Of a stretch of 64,000 bases of DNA, positions 56,536 to 64,000 are shown piece after piece (position 1 is the first letter of the stretch; every line of letters begins with the position of its first letter). Made by a program: the position numbers and the translations under genes. The notes below the pieces were generated by a model, which was given only the letters and a program-made list of their open reading frames with translations, searched no databases and was not told the origin of the DNA. Origin of the DNA: Pseudopedobacter saltans DSM 12145 (GTDB lineage Bacteria > Bacteroidota > Bacteroidia > Sphingobacteriales > Sphingobacteriaceae); the NCBI RefSeq assembly GCF_000190735.1, contig NC_015177.1, forward strand, positions 186,001 through 250,000. Direction: 5' to 3'.

Positions 56536-56919
56536 TTATTTATTTAGAAGTGATAATTTCCTGTCTGCTGGCCTAAAGTACCATGATAGCATAGTTGTAA
56601 TTAATAAAATCAATGAAGGAACTGCTTCTGTAAAAGGCTGCCCAACTGCTAAATGTGAAATTGCTGCGCCGGACATTGCAAAGAAGAATCCCGCATAAGC
56701 CCACTCTTTTATCAATGGGAATTTTGGGATAAGTATAATTATAATACCCAATATTTTCCAGATACCTAAAATAGTTAGCAGATATAACGGATAGCCCAGT
56801 CGGGTTGCAATCTCATTATAGCCTCCAATTTGAAAAGTTTGTTGTATGCCGCCTGCTAACATACCGGTTGATAGGAATATCGTAACTATCCAATAGATAA
56901 TTTTGTTTCTTTTATTCAT
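56536..56919 (-). CDS. DoxX-like integral membrane protein
   Basis: This 127-residue protein has four hydrophobic helices (IIYWIVTIFLSTGMLAGGI, YLLTILGIWKILGIIIIL, AYAGFFFAMSGAAISHL, AVPSLILLITTMLSWYF), a DoxX-like arrangement. It sits between the SRPBCC protein (7 bp) and the YdeI protein (2 bp) in the ArsR-controlled operon. Such membrane proteins often travel with ArsR-SRPBCC pairs in Bacteroidota. Function is undefined. Confidence 0.85.
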   Translation of the reverse strand: MNKRNKIIYWIVTIFLSTGMLAGGIQQTFQIGGYNEIATRLGYPLYLLTILGIWKILGIIIILIPKFPLIKEWAYAGFFFAMSGAAISHLAVGQPFTEAVPSLILLITTMLSWYFRPADRKLSLLNK

Positions 56920-56926
56920 TTCTGTT

Positions 56927-57391
56927 TTATTTCAGTTGGTTAACAATATTTTGAAGTCTGTCATGTGCCATGCTTAAACCTTTAGCAAAAGGCATTTCTA
57001 AAAGTTGATTGCGATATTCTACTGATTTGAATATTTGTTGGATGGTTAATTTGCTTTTGTCATTAGCGATGGTTTCAAAGGTCAAAAATTCTAATTGAAC
57101 CGGGAACGGACTATTTTCCATTTTAAAAGTTCTGGTTATTTTTTCATTTGGTACAAATTCCAGGATTACACCATTTGCTGAAAATACTACTTGTCCGTCG
57201 TGATAAGTTTCAAACTTCCAGCTTCCATGTTCGTGGTTTTCCAGCTTCACTACTTTTGTGCCCATCCATTGTTCTACAATATCGGCATCTTCATAGGCTT
57301 TAAATAGTAGTTCTATAGGCAGGTCGAATTCTCTTGTGATAAATAACTCTTGTTTATTGTCTTCGGCTTTAATTTTTGTTTTTAGTTCCAT
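56927..57391 (-). CDS. SRPBCC (AHSA1-like) domain protein
   Basis: This 154-residue START-like protein has an AHSA1 opening, ITREFDLPIELLFKAYEDADIVEQWMG, and later WKFETYHDGQVVFSANGVILEF. These domains bind hydrophobic ligands in a cavity. It is encoded 6 bp after arsR, a common pairing in which the protein is co-regulated by the small repressor. The ligand is unknown, and no enzymatic motif is seen. Confidence 0.9.
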   Translation of the reverse strand: MELKTKIKAEDNKQELFITREFDLPIELLFKAYEDADIVEQWMGTKVVKLENHEHGSWKFETYHDGQVVFSANGVILEFVPNEKITRTFKMENSPFPVQLEFLTFETIANDKSKLTIQQIFKSVEYRNQLLEMPFAKGLSMAHDRLQNIVNQLK

Positions 57392-57397
57392 TGTTTT

Positions 57398-57715
57398 CTA
57401 GTGTTTATGGTTTTTCATTATTGATTCTAATTTATTGAAACGATCGTCCCACATTTTGCGGAATGGTTCGATAAAATCAGCTATTTCTTTCATTTTTATT
57501 GGATTAAGGTGATAAAGAATTTCTCTGCCATTTTGCTCTGGTTTTAAAAGTTCGCACTCACTTAAAATCTGGAGATGTTTGGAAACTGTAGGTCTAGCAG
57601 TATCAAAGTTAGAAGCAATAGCTCCTGCAGTCATTGATTGGGTTGCTACTAAAAGAAGAATAGCTCTTCTTGTCGGATCAGCGATAGCCTGAAATACGTC
57701 TCGTCTTAAATTCAT
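57398..57715 (-). CDS. ArsR-family transcriptional repressor
   Basis: This 105-residue winged-helix protein starts [20 protein letters not shown], the ArsR opening, with recognition helix [20 protein letters not shown]. The metal-binding CxC box of ArsR proper is absent, so the signal may be non-metal, as in ArsR-SRPBCC operons. Two palindromic operators lie directly upstream, the nearer 3 bp from the ATG, implying autorepression. It heads the four-gene operon. Confidence 0.93.
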   Translation of the reverse strand: MNLRRDVFQAIADPTRRAILLLVATQSMTAGAIASNFDTARPTVSKHLQILSECELLKPEQNGREILYHLNPIKMKEIADFIEPFRKMWDDRFNKLESIMKNHKH

Positions 57716-57718
57716 TAT

Positions 57719-57734
57719 GTAGTCATTTGACTAC
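57719..57734. promoter_or_regulatory. ArsR operator 1 (perfect palindrome)
   Basis: GTAGTCATTTGACTAC: 7-bp arms around TT, 3 bp upstream of the arsR ATG. Centre-to-centre distance to the second palindrome is 26 bp. Confidence 0.7.
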
Positions 57735-57744
57735 TAATATATGT

Positions 57745-57760
57745 GTAGTTATTTAACTAC
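57745..57760. promoter_or_regulatory. ArsR operator 2 (perfect palindrome)
   Basis: GTAGTTATTTAACTAC: 7-bp arms around TT, with the same GTAGT/ACTAC ends as operator 1. It occupies the promoter-proximal part of the arsR upstream region. Confidence 0.7.
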
Positions 57761-57877
57761 GCAATTTTTTTTAAAAGAATTTGATTTTCATGTATTTGCA
57801 GGGAAGGATTTGAGGCTTAAGACGTTAATCTTTTGCTGTCTTCTGATCACTTAAGGTTTAAATCATAAGGGTAAATG

Positions 57878-57913
57878 AGTAGTTCAATATGCTTTTCAAC
57901 ATATCGAACTACT
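57878..57913 (-). other. 14-bp inverted repeat with operator-like half-sites after the PPOX gene
   Basis: The arms 57878-57891 and 57900-57913 pair at 14 positions on the minus strand (one G-U) with an 8-nt loop. They carry GTAGTT and AACTAC, as in the ArsR operators. No U tract follows, so it may be a terminator or a distant operator. Confidence 0.45.
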
Positions 57914-57927
57914 AAAACAGAACCCAT

Positions 57928-58449
57928 TTATATTTCCAAATCACCTTCTCTGCCCACATCGTTTGCTTCGCCAAGAAATCCGGATAATGCAATTTGGGCA
58001 AGTGTAATCAGATGACCATTTTTACTTTCCCAATAGTGAGCTTCGGAGGGTATAAGTTTAATTAGCGTAATATTGGGATCTTCTTTGCTCTCAAACCAGG
58101 TATTGAAACTAGAATCCCATAATTTATCTAATTTGTTCTGGTCGATAATGATTTCTGAAATACCATATACGCTTAAGAAATTACTATAGGTAGATCCCTG
58201 AAAGAAAAGATGGGTAAAAGGATCTTGCTCTATATCCTTATTTTTGGTACTATCTTTTTTACTGATAAACCAGATATTTCCGCGATCGTCTACTTCCAAA
58301 GCGGTCATGGGAATAGCGTTGGCTGGAATTCCGGTTTTTATTCCTGTACAAAAGAAACAGGTTTTTGCTTTTTCAACTAAGGTGTTCAGCTTTTCAATGG
58401 CTTCCTGTCCTTTTAAGTTCTCAACTGAAGAATCATGATTGTTTTCCAT
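57928..58449 (-). CDS. PPOX-type general stress / pyridoxamine-phosphate-oxidase-like protein
   Basis: The start at ATG 58449 (MENNHDSSVENLKG) gives 173 residues; a longer frame upstream lacks family features. The split-barrel flavin fold is suggested by AKTCFFCTGIKTGIPANAIPM, DRGNIWFISKKDSTKNKD and HLFFQGSTYSNFLSVYG. It resembles general stress protein 26-type PPOX proteins rather than PdxH. Likely binds FMN or F420-like cofactors; the reaction is unknown. Confidence 0.87.
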   Translation of the reverse strand: MENNHDSSVENLKGQEAIEKLNTLVEKAKTCFFCTGIKTGIPANAIPMTALEVDDRGNIWFISKKDSTKNKDIEQDPFTHLFFQGSTYSNFLSVYGISEIIIDQNKLDKLWDSSFNTWFESKEDPNITLIKLIPSEAHYWESKNGHLITLAQIALSGFLGEANDVGREGDLEI

Positions 58450-58540
58450 AATAAATAGTGTTTGTAGAAATAATTCTCGTACAAACATTATTCCATTCGG
58501 TTGTAGACTTGACCAATCATTTAGAGTTAAAAACTAAACA

Positions 58541-59452
58541 TTATTTAGCCCATTCAATATCCTTTTTTAGCAAATTTAATGTATTTTCTTCCAGGCTGTC
58601 TGGTTTAGTCTGATAGTTATAAACCCATGAGGCCATTGGAGGCATACTCATTAAAATAGACTCGATTCTTCCGTCAGTTTCTAAGCCAAATTTAGTCCCA
58701 GAATCGTAAACCAGATTAAATTCTGCATATCGGCTTCTGCGTTGAAACTGCCATTGCTTTTCATCCAATCCGAATTTCTTATAACGAGTTTCTTTAACCA
58801 ATTCAGTGTATATCGGAATAAAGGAACGGCCCACATTTTTAGAGAAGTCAAAAATTCCTTCCCAATTTATTCCTGTACTTTCAGGAGTTAGCCTGTCGTA
58901 GAAGATTCCGCCGATTCCGCGGGTTTCGTGTCTGTGTTTTATATAAAAATAATCATCTGCCCATTTCTTGAATTTTGGATAAAATTCCGGGCTGGATTTA
59001 TCGCAGACAGATTTAATATAGTTATGGAAGAATTGCGCATCTTTCTCTATGATATAATGGGGCGTTACATCTATACCGCCTCCAAACCATTTTAATGATT
59101 GTCCGTTGTCCGAATCCATTTCAAAATAACGGATATTCATATGGATGATAGGTACCCAGGGATTATGGGGATGCAATACAATCGAAACTCCAGTAGCAAA
59201 AAAATCGTCCTTATCTGTCTTGAATGCTTTCTTTATTGCATTAGGTAATTTGCCGTAAACAGCAGAAAAATTAACTCCGCCTTTTTCTATCAGGTTGCCG
59301 TTTTGGATAACACGGGTTCTTCCACCTCCACCACCAGGTCTTTCCCAATGTTCTTCTTCAAAAAGAGATAAACCATCTAATTTTTCTAATCCAGAAGTGA
59401 TTTCGTCCTGAATCTTTTTGTAATCTTCTGCAATTTGATCTTTCTTCAGCAT
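58541..59452 (-). CDS. hemF: oxygen-dependent coproporphyrinogen III oxidase
   Basis: This 303-residue enzyme makes protoporphyrinogen IX with O2. It has the signature WERPGGGGGRTRVI, FSAVYGKLP, FATGVSIVLHPHNPWVPIIHMN, FGGGIDVTPHYI, and GIGGIFYDRL, with catalytic His and acidic residues intact, and ends YQTKPDSLEENTLNLLKKD. Its ATG overlaps the ClC stop by 1 bp, so it is translated with the channel gene. It implies aerobic heme synthesis. Confidence 0.97.
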   Translation of the reverse strand: MLKKDQIAEDYKKIQDEITSGLEKLDGLSLFEEEHWERPGGGGGRTRVIQNGNLIEKGGVNFSAVYGKLPNAIKKAFKTDKDDFFATGVSIVLHPHNPWVPIIHMNIRYFEMDSDNGQSLKWFGGGIDVTPHYIIEKDAQFFHNYIKSVCDKSSPEFYPKFKKWADDYFYIKHRHETRGIGGIFYDRLTPESTGINWEGIFDFSKNVGRSFIPIYTELVKETRYKKFGLDEKQWQFQRRSRYAEFNLVYDSGTKFGLETDGRIESILMSMPPMASWVYNYQTKPDSLEENTLNLLKKDIEWAK

Positions 59453-61230
59453 CAGCTAATCGTTAATTTTAATTTATTTCTATACGCGGTAAGCAGTAAA
59501 CTTTTAGAGGCAAAACCTTCGAGTTTATTGCCGTCGAACACTGGAATTAGCCGGAAATCTGTTTGGTCAAAAACCTCCACTATGTTTATTACCGGCGTCT
59601 CTTCAGTAAAGCGGATATTGCTGGATATCATCAGCTCATTTGCTTTAATATCTTCCTGAAGATCCCTGTTCAGCAATAATTTGCGTACGCGATCAAAGGT
59701 AATGAAACCTTTGTATTCATGATTGGTATTGTATATAGCTATTATGTCATAATTCGAATCGCGAAATTTAGCTGAAATTTCTTTAAGAGTACTATCTTCC
59801 GACATAGGTTCGAATTCCTTAGTTAAAATTTCATGCATTTTTATCAGCGAAATGATATTATCATCATAGTTTTCTGAAAAAACCTTTTTCTCCTTTATCA
59901 GACTTTTGATATCCATTGAGTAAGGTTCAAAAAACTTGGCAATAAGATAAGAGGAAGTTGAAACAATCATAAGTGGAATTATCAGTTCATATCCACCAGT
60001 TATTTCGGCAATTAAGAAAATACCAGTTAAAGGAGCATACATTACGCCACTTAATATGCCGCACATTCCCACTAAAGTAAAATTGCCTACCGGTAAGTTC
60101 TTCAATCCAAATTCATTAAATGCTGATGCAAAGAAAAAGCCCAGAAATGCTCCGGTAAAAAGTGAGGGGGCAAAATTTCCACCGCTACCTCCACTGGAAA
60201 GAGTAACTGAAGTAGCGAAAACTTTCATTAAAACGATTAATCCTGCAAAACAGATAATAGTCCATTGATTGTACCCGTTGAAATTGAAAAAGGTGCCTTT
60301 AAGAATTTCCTCTGGGGTATTTGACGCCAGAAATTTAATGCTTTGGTAACCTTCGCCAAAGAGAGGAGGGAACAGGAAGCAAAGTAAGGCCAGCACTAAT
60401 CCTCCAAACAAAGCTTTTGTATAGATATTCCAATCCAGGTGATTATGGAAAAAATGTTCCACATTTTTAGTCATACGGACATAGTATACAGATACCAATC
60501 CTGCTAAAATTCCCAATAATATATAGAGAGGAACATTGGTATGATCAAATTCTCTAAGCGAGGCGAAATCGAAAAGTATATCGGCGTCTAAAATTATTTT
60601 AGATAGTAATGCTCCGGTTACTGCAGAAATTATCAGAGGAATAAAATCGGAGAAAACAACACCGACCAATAATATTTCCAGAGAAAACATTAGACCGGTA
60701 ATAGGAGCGTTAAAAACAGCCGCGATACCTGCCGATGCGCCACAAGCCAATAATAATACCCTTTCCCGGTAAGATAAGCGATAATTTCTTGCATAATTAG
60801 AGCCAATTGCAGCTCCTGTAACAGCGATAGGGCTTTCCAAACCGGCGGATCCTCCGAAGCCTATGGTTAAAGTACTAGCAATTAACTGCGAATACATTTT
60901 GTATTTAGGTACTGCCCCAGACCGCTGAGAAATATCTTGTAATACTGGTGCTATTCCGCGCCCGTCTTTTTTTCTGAGAAAAGTATTGACTACCCACACG
61001 GTCAATAATAAACCTAATAATGGTAAAAAAAGATTGAAGTATGGGTAGTTGAAAAAATGTCTTTGCTCTGTTGTCAGCAGATTGATATGGTGAACAGCCG
61101 TTTTTAAAATAATGGCTGCAGTTCCAGCGGAAAGACCTACAAGTATACCGGATAAGATTAGAAACTGACTTCTTGTTAAATGTTCGCTGATGTATCTTAT
61201 AAGTACTTTATGACGCTGGAAATAACCCAT
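59452..61230 (-). CDS. ClC-family chloride channel or antiporter with CBS domains
   Basis: This 592-residue membrane protein has the ClC core (about residues 25-430) with GFGGSAGLESPIAVTGAAIGSN (the gating glutamate in GLES), GVVFSDFIPLIISA, and GGSGGNFAPSLFTGAFLGF. Two CBS domains occupy the C-terminus (about 445-590, EPMSEDSTLKEISAKF). Whether it is a channel or Cl/H exchanger needs the proton-glutamate position. It lies between MFS (2 bp) and hemF (1-bp overlap) genes in one operon. Confidence 0.93.
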   Translation of the reverse strand: MGYFQRHKVLIRYISEHLTRSQFLILSGILVGLSAGTAAIILKTAVHHINLLTTEQRHFFNYPYFNLFLPLLGLLLTVWVVNTFLRKKDGRGIAPVLQDISQRSGAVPKYKMYSQLIASTLTIGFGGSAGLESPIAVTGAAIGSNYARNYRLSYRERVLLLACGASAGIAAVFNAPITGLMFSLEILLVGVVFSDFIPLIISAVTGALLSKIILDADILFDFASLREFDHTNVPLYILLGILAGLVSVYYVRMTKNVEHFFHNHLDWNIYTKALFGGLVLALLCFLFPPLFGEGYQSIKFLASNTPEEILKGTFFNFNGYNQWTIICFAGLIVLMKVFATSVTLSSGGSGGNFAPSLFTGAFLGFFFASAFNEFGLKNLPVGNFTLVGMCGILSGVMYAPLTGIFLIAEITGGYELIIPLMIVSTSSYLIAKFFEPYSMDIKSLIKEKKVFSENYDDNIISLIKMHEILTKEFEPMSEDSTLKEISAKFRDSNYDIIAIYNTNHEYKGFITFDRVRKLLLNRDLQEDIKANELMISSNIRFTEETPVINIVEVFDQTDFRLIPVFDGNKLEGFASKSLLLTAYRNKLKLTIS

Positions 61231-61232
61231 AT

Positions 61233-62465
61233 TTATTCTTCTATATAGTCGAGATCTTTGCCGTAAGTCTCCTCTAAATTATAAACGGATATAAACGCAA
61301 TGGTAATGCATGTTGCACCTACCAGCAAAGCTGCATTGATAATCCCTAAAGGAGTTTTTAACCACTCGAAGCTTAATGTTACCAAAACAAGCGAACCCCG
61401 TATAAAGTTTGGAACTGTTGTAGTAACGGTAGCTCTTAAATTGGTGCCAAACTGTTCGGCAGCAATAGTTACGAAGATAACCCAGAACCCTGTAGACAGA
61501 CCTAAAAGCACACAGATGAAATAAAATCTTTCGGTTGTCATTTCCGAGGAGAAAAGGTAAATAAGTACACTGATTAAAGTCGCTACCAGAAAACCTGCCA
61601 CTACTTTTTTCCTCGTTTTAAAATACTGGCTTAATAAGCCCGAGATCATATCGCCGATAGATATCCCAAGATAGGTGAACATAATGCCTTTTCCCGCGCT
61701 TAAAGGTTCTGTAGCTCCAAGTGCGTCTCCAAACTCGGGAGCAAAAGTAACCAAAATACCAACAACAAACCATGTAGGTAAGGCTATTAAAGTACAATTC
61801 AGATATTTTTTTAGTCGACCCCAGTTCCCTAAAATCATCATAAAGTCGCCCTTACGGATGTTTTTATCCTGTATTTTGTGGAACATACCAGATTCGAAAA
61901 CGCCAATACGTAATATCAAAAGGATTATTCCCATTCCTCCACCAATGAAATAGGCCGTTTGCCATGCAAATTTATCACCGATTAATCCGGCGGTAACAGC
62001 TCCAAGTAAACCAATGGAAGCAACAAGCATGGTTCCATAACCACGTTTCTCTTTGCTCATACTTTCTGTTACCAGAGTAATTCCTGCTCCCAGTTCTCCA
62101 GCCAGACCAACCCCTGCAATAAACCTTATCAATCCGTAGGTAAATACATCGGTAACAAAACCGTTGGCAATATTGGCTGCGGAATACATTAGAATGGAGC
62201 CAAATAATACCTGCAATCTTCCTTTCTTATCTCCCCAAATTCCCCACAACAAGCCGCCCACAAGCATTCCAATCATTTGAGCGTTGATTAGAGAGACGCC
62301 TACAGAAAGCAGATCCTCGTCTGCAACTCCAATTCCTTTCAGGCTGGCAACTCTAATCACAGAGAAAAGCACCAGATCGTACATGTCTACGAAATAGCCG
62401 AGAGATGCTACTATAATTAATAAAACAATGTTTTTGTTTGATTTAGAATCGGTTGAAGTGATCAT
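61233..62465 (-). CDS. MFS transporter (metabolite:proton symporter type)
   Basis: This 410-residue inner-membrane protein has twelve predicted helices. It opens IVLLIIVASLGYFVDMYDLVLF, where the DMYD motif resembles the sialate/proline-type MFS branch. Also visible are GGLLWGIWGDKKGR (motif A-like), GVGLAGELGAGITLVTES and RGYGTMLVASIGLLGAV. The substrate is unknown. It heads the operon with ClC and hemF. Confidence 0.9.
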   Translation of the reverse strand: MITSTDSKSNKNIVLLIIVASLGYFVDMYDLVLFSVIRVASLKGIGVADEDLLSVGVSLINAQMIGMLVGGLLWGIWGDKKGRLQVLFGSILMYSAANIANGFVTDVFTYGLIRFIAGVGLAGELGAGITLVTESMSKEKRGYGTMLVASIGLLGAVTAGLIGDKFAWQTAYFIGGGMGIILLILRIGVFESGMFHKIQDKNIRKGDFMMILGNWGRLKKYLNCTLIALPTWFVVGILVTFAPEFGDALGATEPLSAGKGIMFTYLGISIGDMISGLLSQYFKTRKKVVAGFLVATLISVLIYLFSSEMTTERFYFICVLLGLSTGFWVIFVTIAAEQFGTNLRATVTTTVPNFIRGSLVLVTLSFEWLKTPLGIINAALLVGATCITIAFISVYNLEETYGKDLDYIEE

Positions 62466-62594
62466 ATGTCAGGTTAAATTTCAGGTTCCAAACATCCGAA
62501 AAATCTGAATAAGTTGAATTCCTAATTGTAATATTTTTTTCATAATACCGGCTCAAATTCTATTTCCAGGTTTATTTTAAGACCTTTGCAGCAC

Positions 62595-63071
62595 ATGAAA
62601 GTGAATGCCAATATATTGAAATGGACACTCAGGATGTATCCTCCTTTACTTTTCCAAAGGATTTGGGTAATTGGTTTTGCCGAAGATTTTAAATCTGTTG
62701 AGGTGAAAATCAGTAAGAGTTTGTTCAATAAAAATTATAATGGAACCATTTTCGGAGGGACAATTTTTAGTGCGGGAGATCCTTTTTATGCTATTTTGTT
62801 CGACCAGACTTTTAAAAAGATGGGCTATAATACTATCGCTTGGTTAAAAAGTGCGCATATCCAATACCTAAAACCGGGCAATTCTGATCTGTTTTTTAAG
62901 GTTGAGATTACAGATCAGGATATACATGAAGCTCAAATTGCTTTAGATTCGGTTGGAAAATTTGTAAAGACTTTTAAGATAGAGATAAAAAATAAGGTAG
63001 GAGAGATTTGCGCAATTATTCAAAATGAAGTGTATGTCCGAAATCTGGATAAGAAAAAAGCTATTAAATAG
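62595..63071 (+). CDS. DUF4442 hotdog-fold (thioesterase-like) protein
   Basis: Starting at ATG 62595 (MKVNANILKWTLRMYPPLLF) gives 158 residues; a TTG 9 bp earlier is less likely. It has the hotdog segment FNKNYNGTIFGGTIFSAGDPFYAILFDQ, typical of DUF4442 proteins related to acyl-CoA thioesterases. Catalytic residues are not certain. Cytoplasmic. It is divergent from the MFS operon and followed 16 bp later by the MATE gene. Confidence 0.87.
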   Translation: MKVNANILKWTLRMYPPLLFQRIWVIGFAEDFKSVEVKISKSLFNKNYNGTIFGGTIFSAGDPFYAILFDQTFKKMGYNTIAWLKSAHIQYLKPGNSDLFFKVEITDQDIHEAQIALDSVGKFVKTFKIEIKNKVGEICAIIQNEVYVRNLDKKKAIK

Positions 63072-63087
63072 CAATTGAGGGGTGTGT

Positions 63088-64000
63088 ATGAGCAATGTTT
63101 TTTCTACGTATAAGCAGCATTATAAAGATAATTTAGTTTTGGCTATTCCAATTGTAATCTCGCAGCTGGGACATACAATGGTTCAAACAGCCGATAGTAT
63201 TATTGTCGGCCATTTTGCAGGTACAATTTCCTTGGCCGCTTCTTCACTGGTTCACAGTATTTTTATGGTAATCATGGTGATAGGTATTGGTATTTCCTAT
63301 GGCCTTACACCACTTATTGCGCAGGAGAACGGCAGAGGGAACAAGGAAGAATGCGGTAAATTATTGTCTAATAGCTTATATCTTAATATACTTACGGGTA
63401 TTTTGCTTTTTAGTGTGGTTTATCTGGGCTCTGTTTTCCTCATAAACCATTTAAAGCAAGATGCGGCGGTTATTGTCGAAGCAAAACCTTATCTGAATGT
63501 TTTGGGTTTCTCGATAATCCCTTTGATGGTCTTTCTCACTTTTAAGCAATTTGCTGAAGGACTGGGATTTACTAAGCAAGCTATGATGGTTTCGATCTGG
63601 GGAAACGTGTTGAATATTATCCTGGGTATAACTTTTGTGAAAGGGCTTTTTGGTGTTAAACCAATGGGCTTAATAGGCGTGGGGTATAGTACTCTTATCG
63701 ACAGAAGCCTCATGGCTATAGTCATGGCCGTTTATGTTTTTAAATCGAAGTATTTTAGAGATTATTTACGACAATTTACCTTCAGGCTAATAGATAAAGT
63801 AAGGATGTCTAAAATTTTTAAGATTGGTTTGCCTACCGCTTTACAATATACTTTCGAAGTGAGTGCATTTAGTGCCGCGGCTATTTTAACAGGTACCATA
63901 GGAGCTGTAGAACAGGCTTCGCATCAGGTGGCAATTAATCTGGCGGCTATGACTTATATGATGGCAAGTGGTATAGCATCGGCTGCTGGAATAAAATCCG
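63088..64000 (+). CDS. MATE-family efflux transporter (partial, runs off window)
   Basis: From ATG 63088 the frame stays open to the window end, giving 304 codons: MSNVFSTYKQHYKDNLVLAI, then SQLGHTMVQTADSIIVGHFAG, the MATE TM1-2 signature, and YGLTPLIAQENGRGN. At least seven helices are present; the last, around ASHQVAINLAAMTYMM, is the second-half QHQIA-like motif. Likely an Na or H-coupled multidrug or metabolite exporter. The C-terminus is missing because of the window edge. Confidence 0.93.
   Translation, partial: MSNVFSTYKQHYKDNLVLAIPIVISQLGHTMVQTADSIIVGHFAGTISLAASSLVHSIFMVIMVIGIGISYGLTPLIAQENGRGNKEECGKLLSNSLYLNILTGILLFSVVYLGSVFLINHLKQDAAVIVEAKPYLNVLGFSIIPLMVFLTFKQFAEGLGFTKQAMMVSIWGNVLNIILGITFVKGLFGVKPMGLIGVGYSTLIDRSLMAIVMAVYVFKSKYFRDYLRQFTFRLIDKVRMSKIFKIGLPTALQYTFEVSAFSAAAILTGTIGAVEQASHQVAINLAAMTYMMASGIASAAGIKS

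Noticed and set aside
57398-57715. ArsR as an arsenic or metal sensor
   Set aside because: No cysteine pair of the metal site; the operon context is SRPBCC/DoxX instead.

Overview
The window looks like a chromosomal segment of a Bacteroidota bacterium, most likely family Sphingobacteriaceae (Pedobacter/Sphingobacterium-like). The evidence is low GC content, a PorP/SprF protein and a CHU_C-type sorting domain (type IX secretion hallmarks), transketolase split into two genes, a DNA polymerase III alpha subunit with a fused N-terminal exonuclease, Bacteroidota-type TAnnTTTG promoter boxes, and scarce Shine-Dalgarno sites. The genus is inferred from protein resemblance only. No rRNA, tRNA, insertion sequence, prophage or CRISPR array was seen.

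Layout. 1-4019: a partial yajQ, a lysine-rich histone-H1-like protein, and the ppk1-ppx polyphosphate pair. 4020-12891: an envelope protein, an ArsC/YffB-type reductase, a DUF3891 protein, the ligA-unknown-dapA operon, a lipoprotein with an SDR oxidoreductase, and a PorV-like outer-membrane protein with an AcpH-like protein. 12975-17604: tyrS, an Xre/RES toxin-antitoxin pair, a LuxE-like acyl-protein synthetase and a diheme cytochrome c. 17703-27279: an aldo/keto reductase with dnaE, then mdh, a retropepsin-like protein and a truncated globin converging on gyrB through a 26-bp perfect hairpin. 27501-34004: DUF58, MscS, a class III aminotransferase, an ECF sigma/anti-sigma/periplasmic-protein operon and split transketolase. 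34210-40887: a four-gene surface locus (collagen-like protein, CHU_C protein, PorP/SprF, OmpA/PD40 protein). 40951-54250: two DEAD-box helicases, SRP RNA, a transaldolase-family gene, ypdA, gmhB, gltBD, a DUF3052-OmdA fusion, a TrmH-like methyltransferase and a broken monooxygenase gene. 54310-64000: a flavin reductase, an EamA transporter, the arsR-SRPBCC-DoxX-YdeI operon with two tandem operators, a PPOX protein, an MFS-ClC-hemF operon, a hotdog protein and a partial MATE transporter.

The points I judge most worth a second look are these. (i) A recurrent TAnnTTTG box lies exactly 3-4 nt before ATG at six genes; the SRP RNA promoter in the same window calibrates the start site and implies leaderless mRNAs. 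(ii) The collagen-like/type IX locus has four copies of a W-x-TG module. (iii) The lysine-rich protein sits beside ppk1-ppx. (iv) The anti-sigma-like protein carries three copies of a P-x-x-YF motif. (v) ArsR has twin palindromic operators. (vi) A monooxygenase gene is broken by one stop codon and one frameshift. I found no clearly new multi-gene defence or mobile system. Most of the window is conserved housekeeping DNA.
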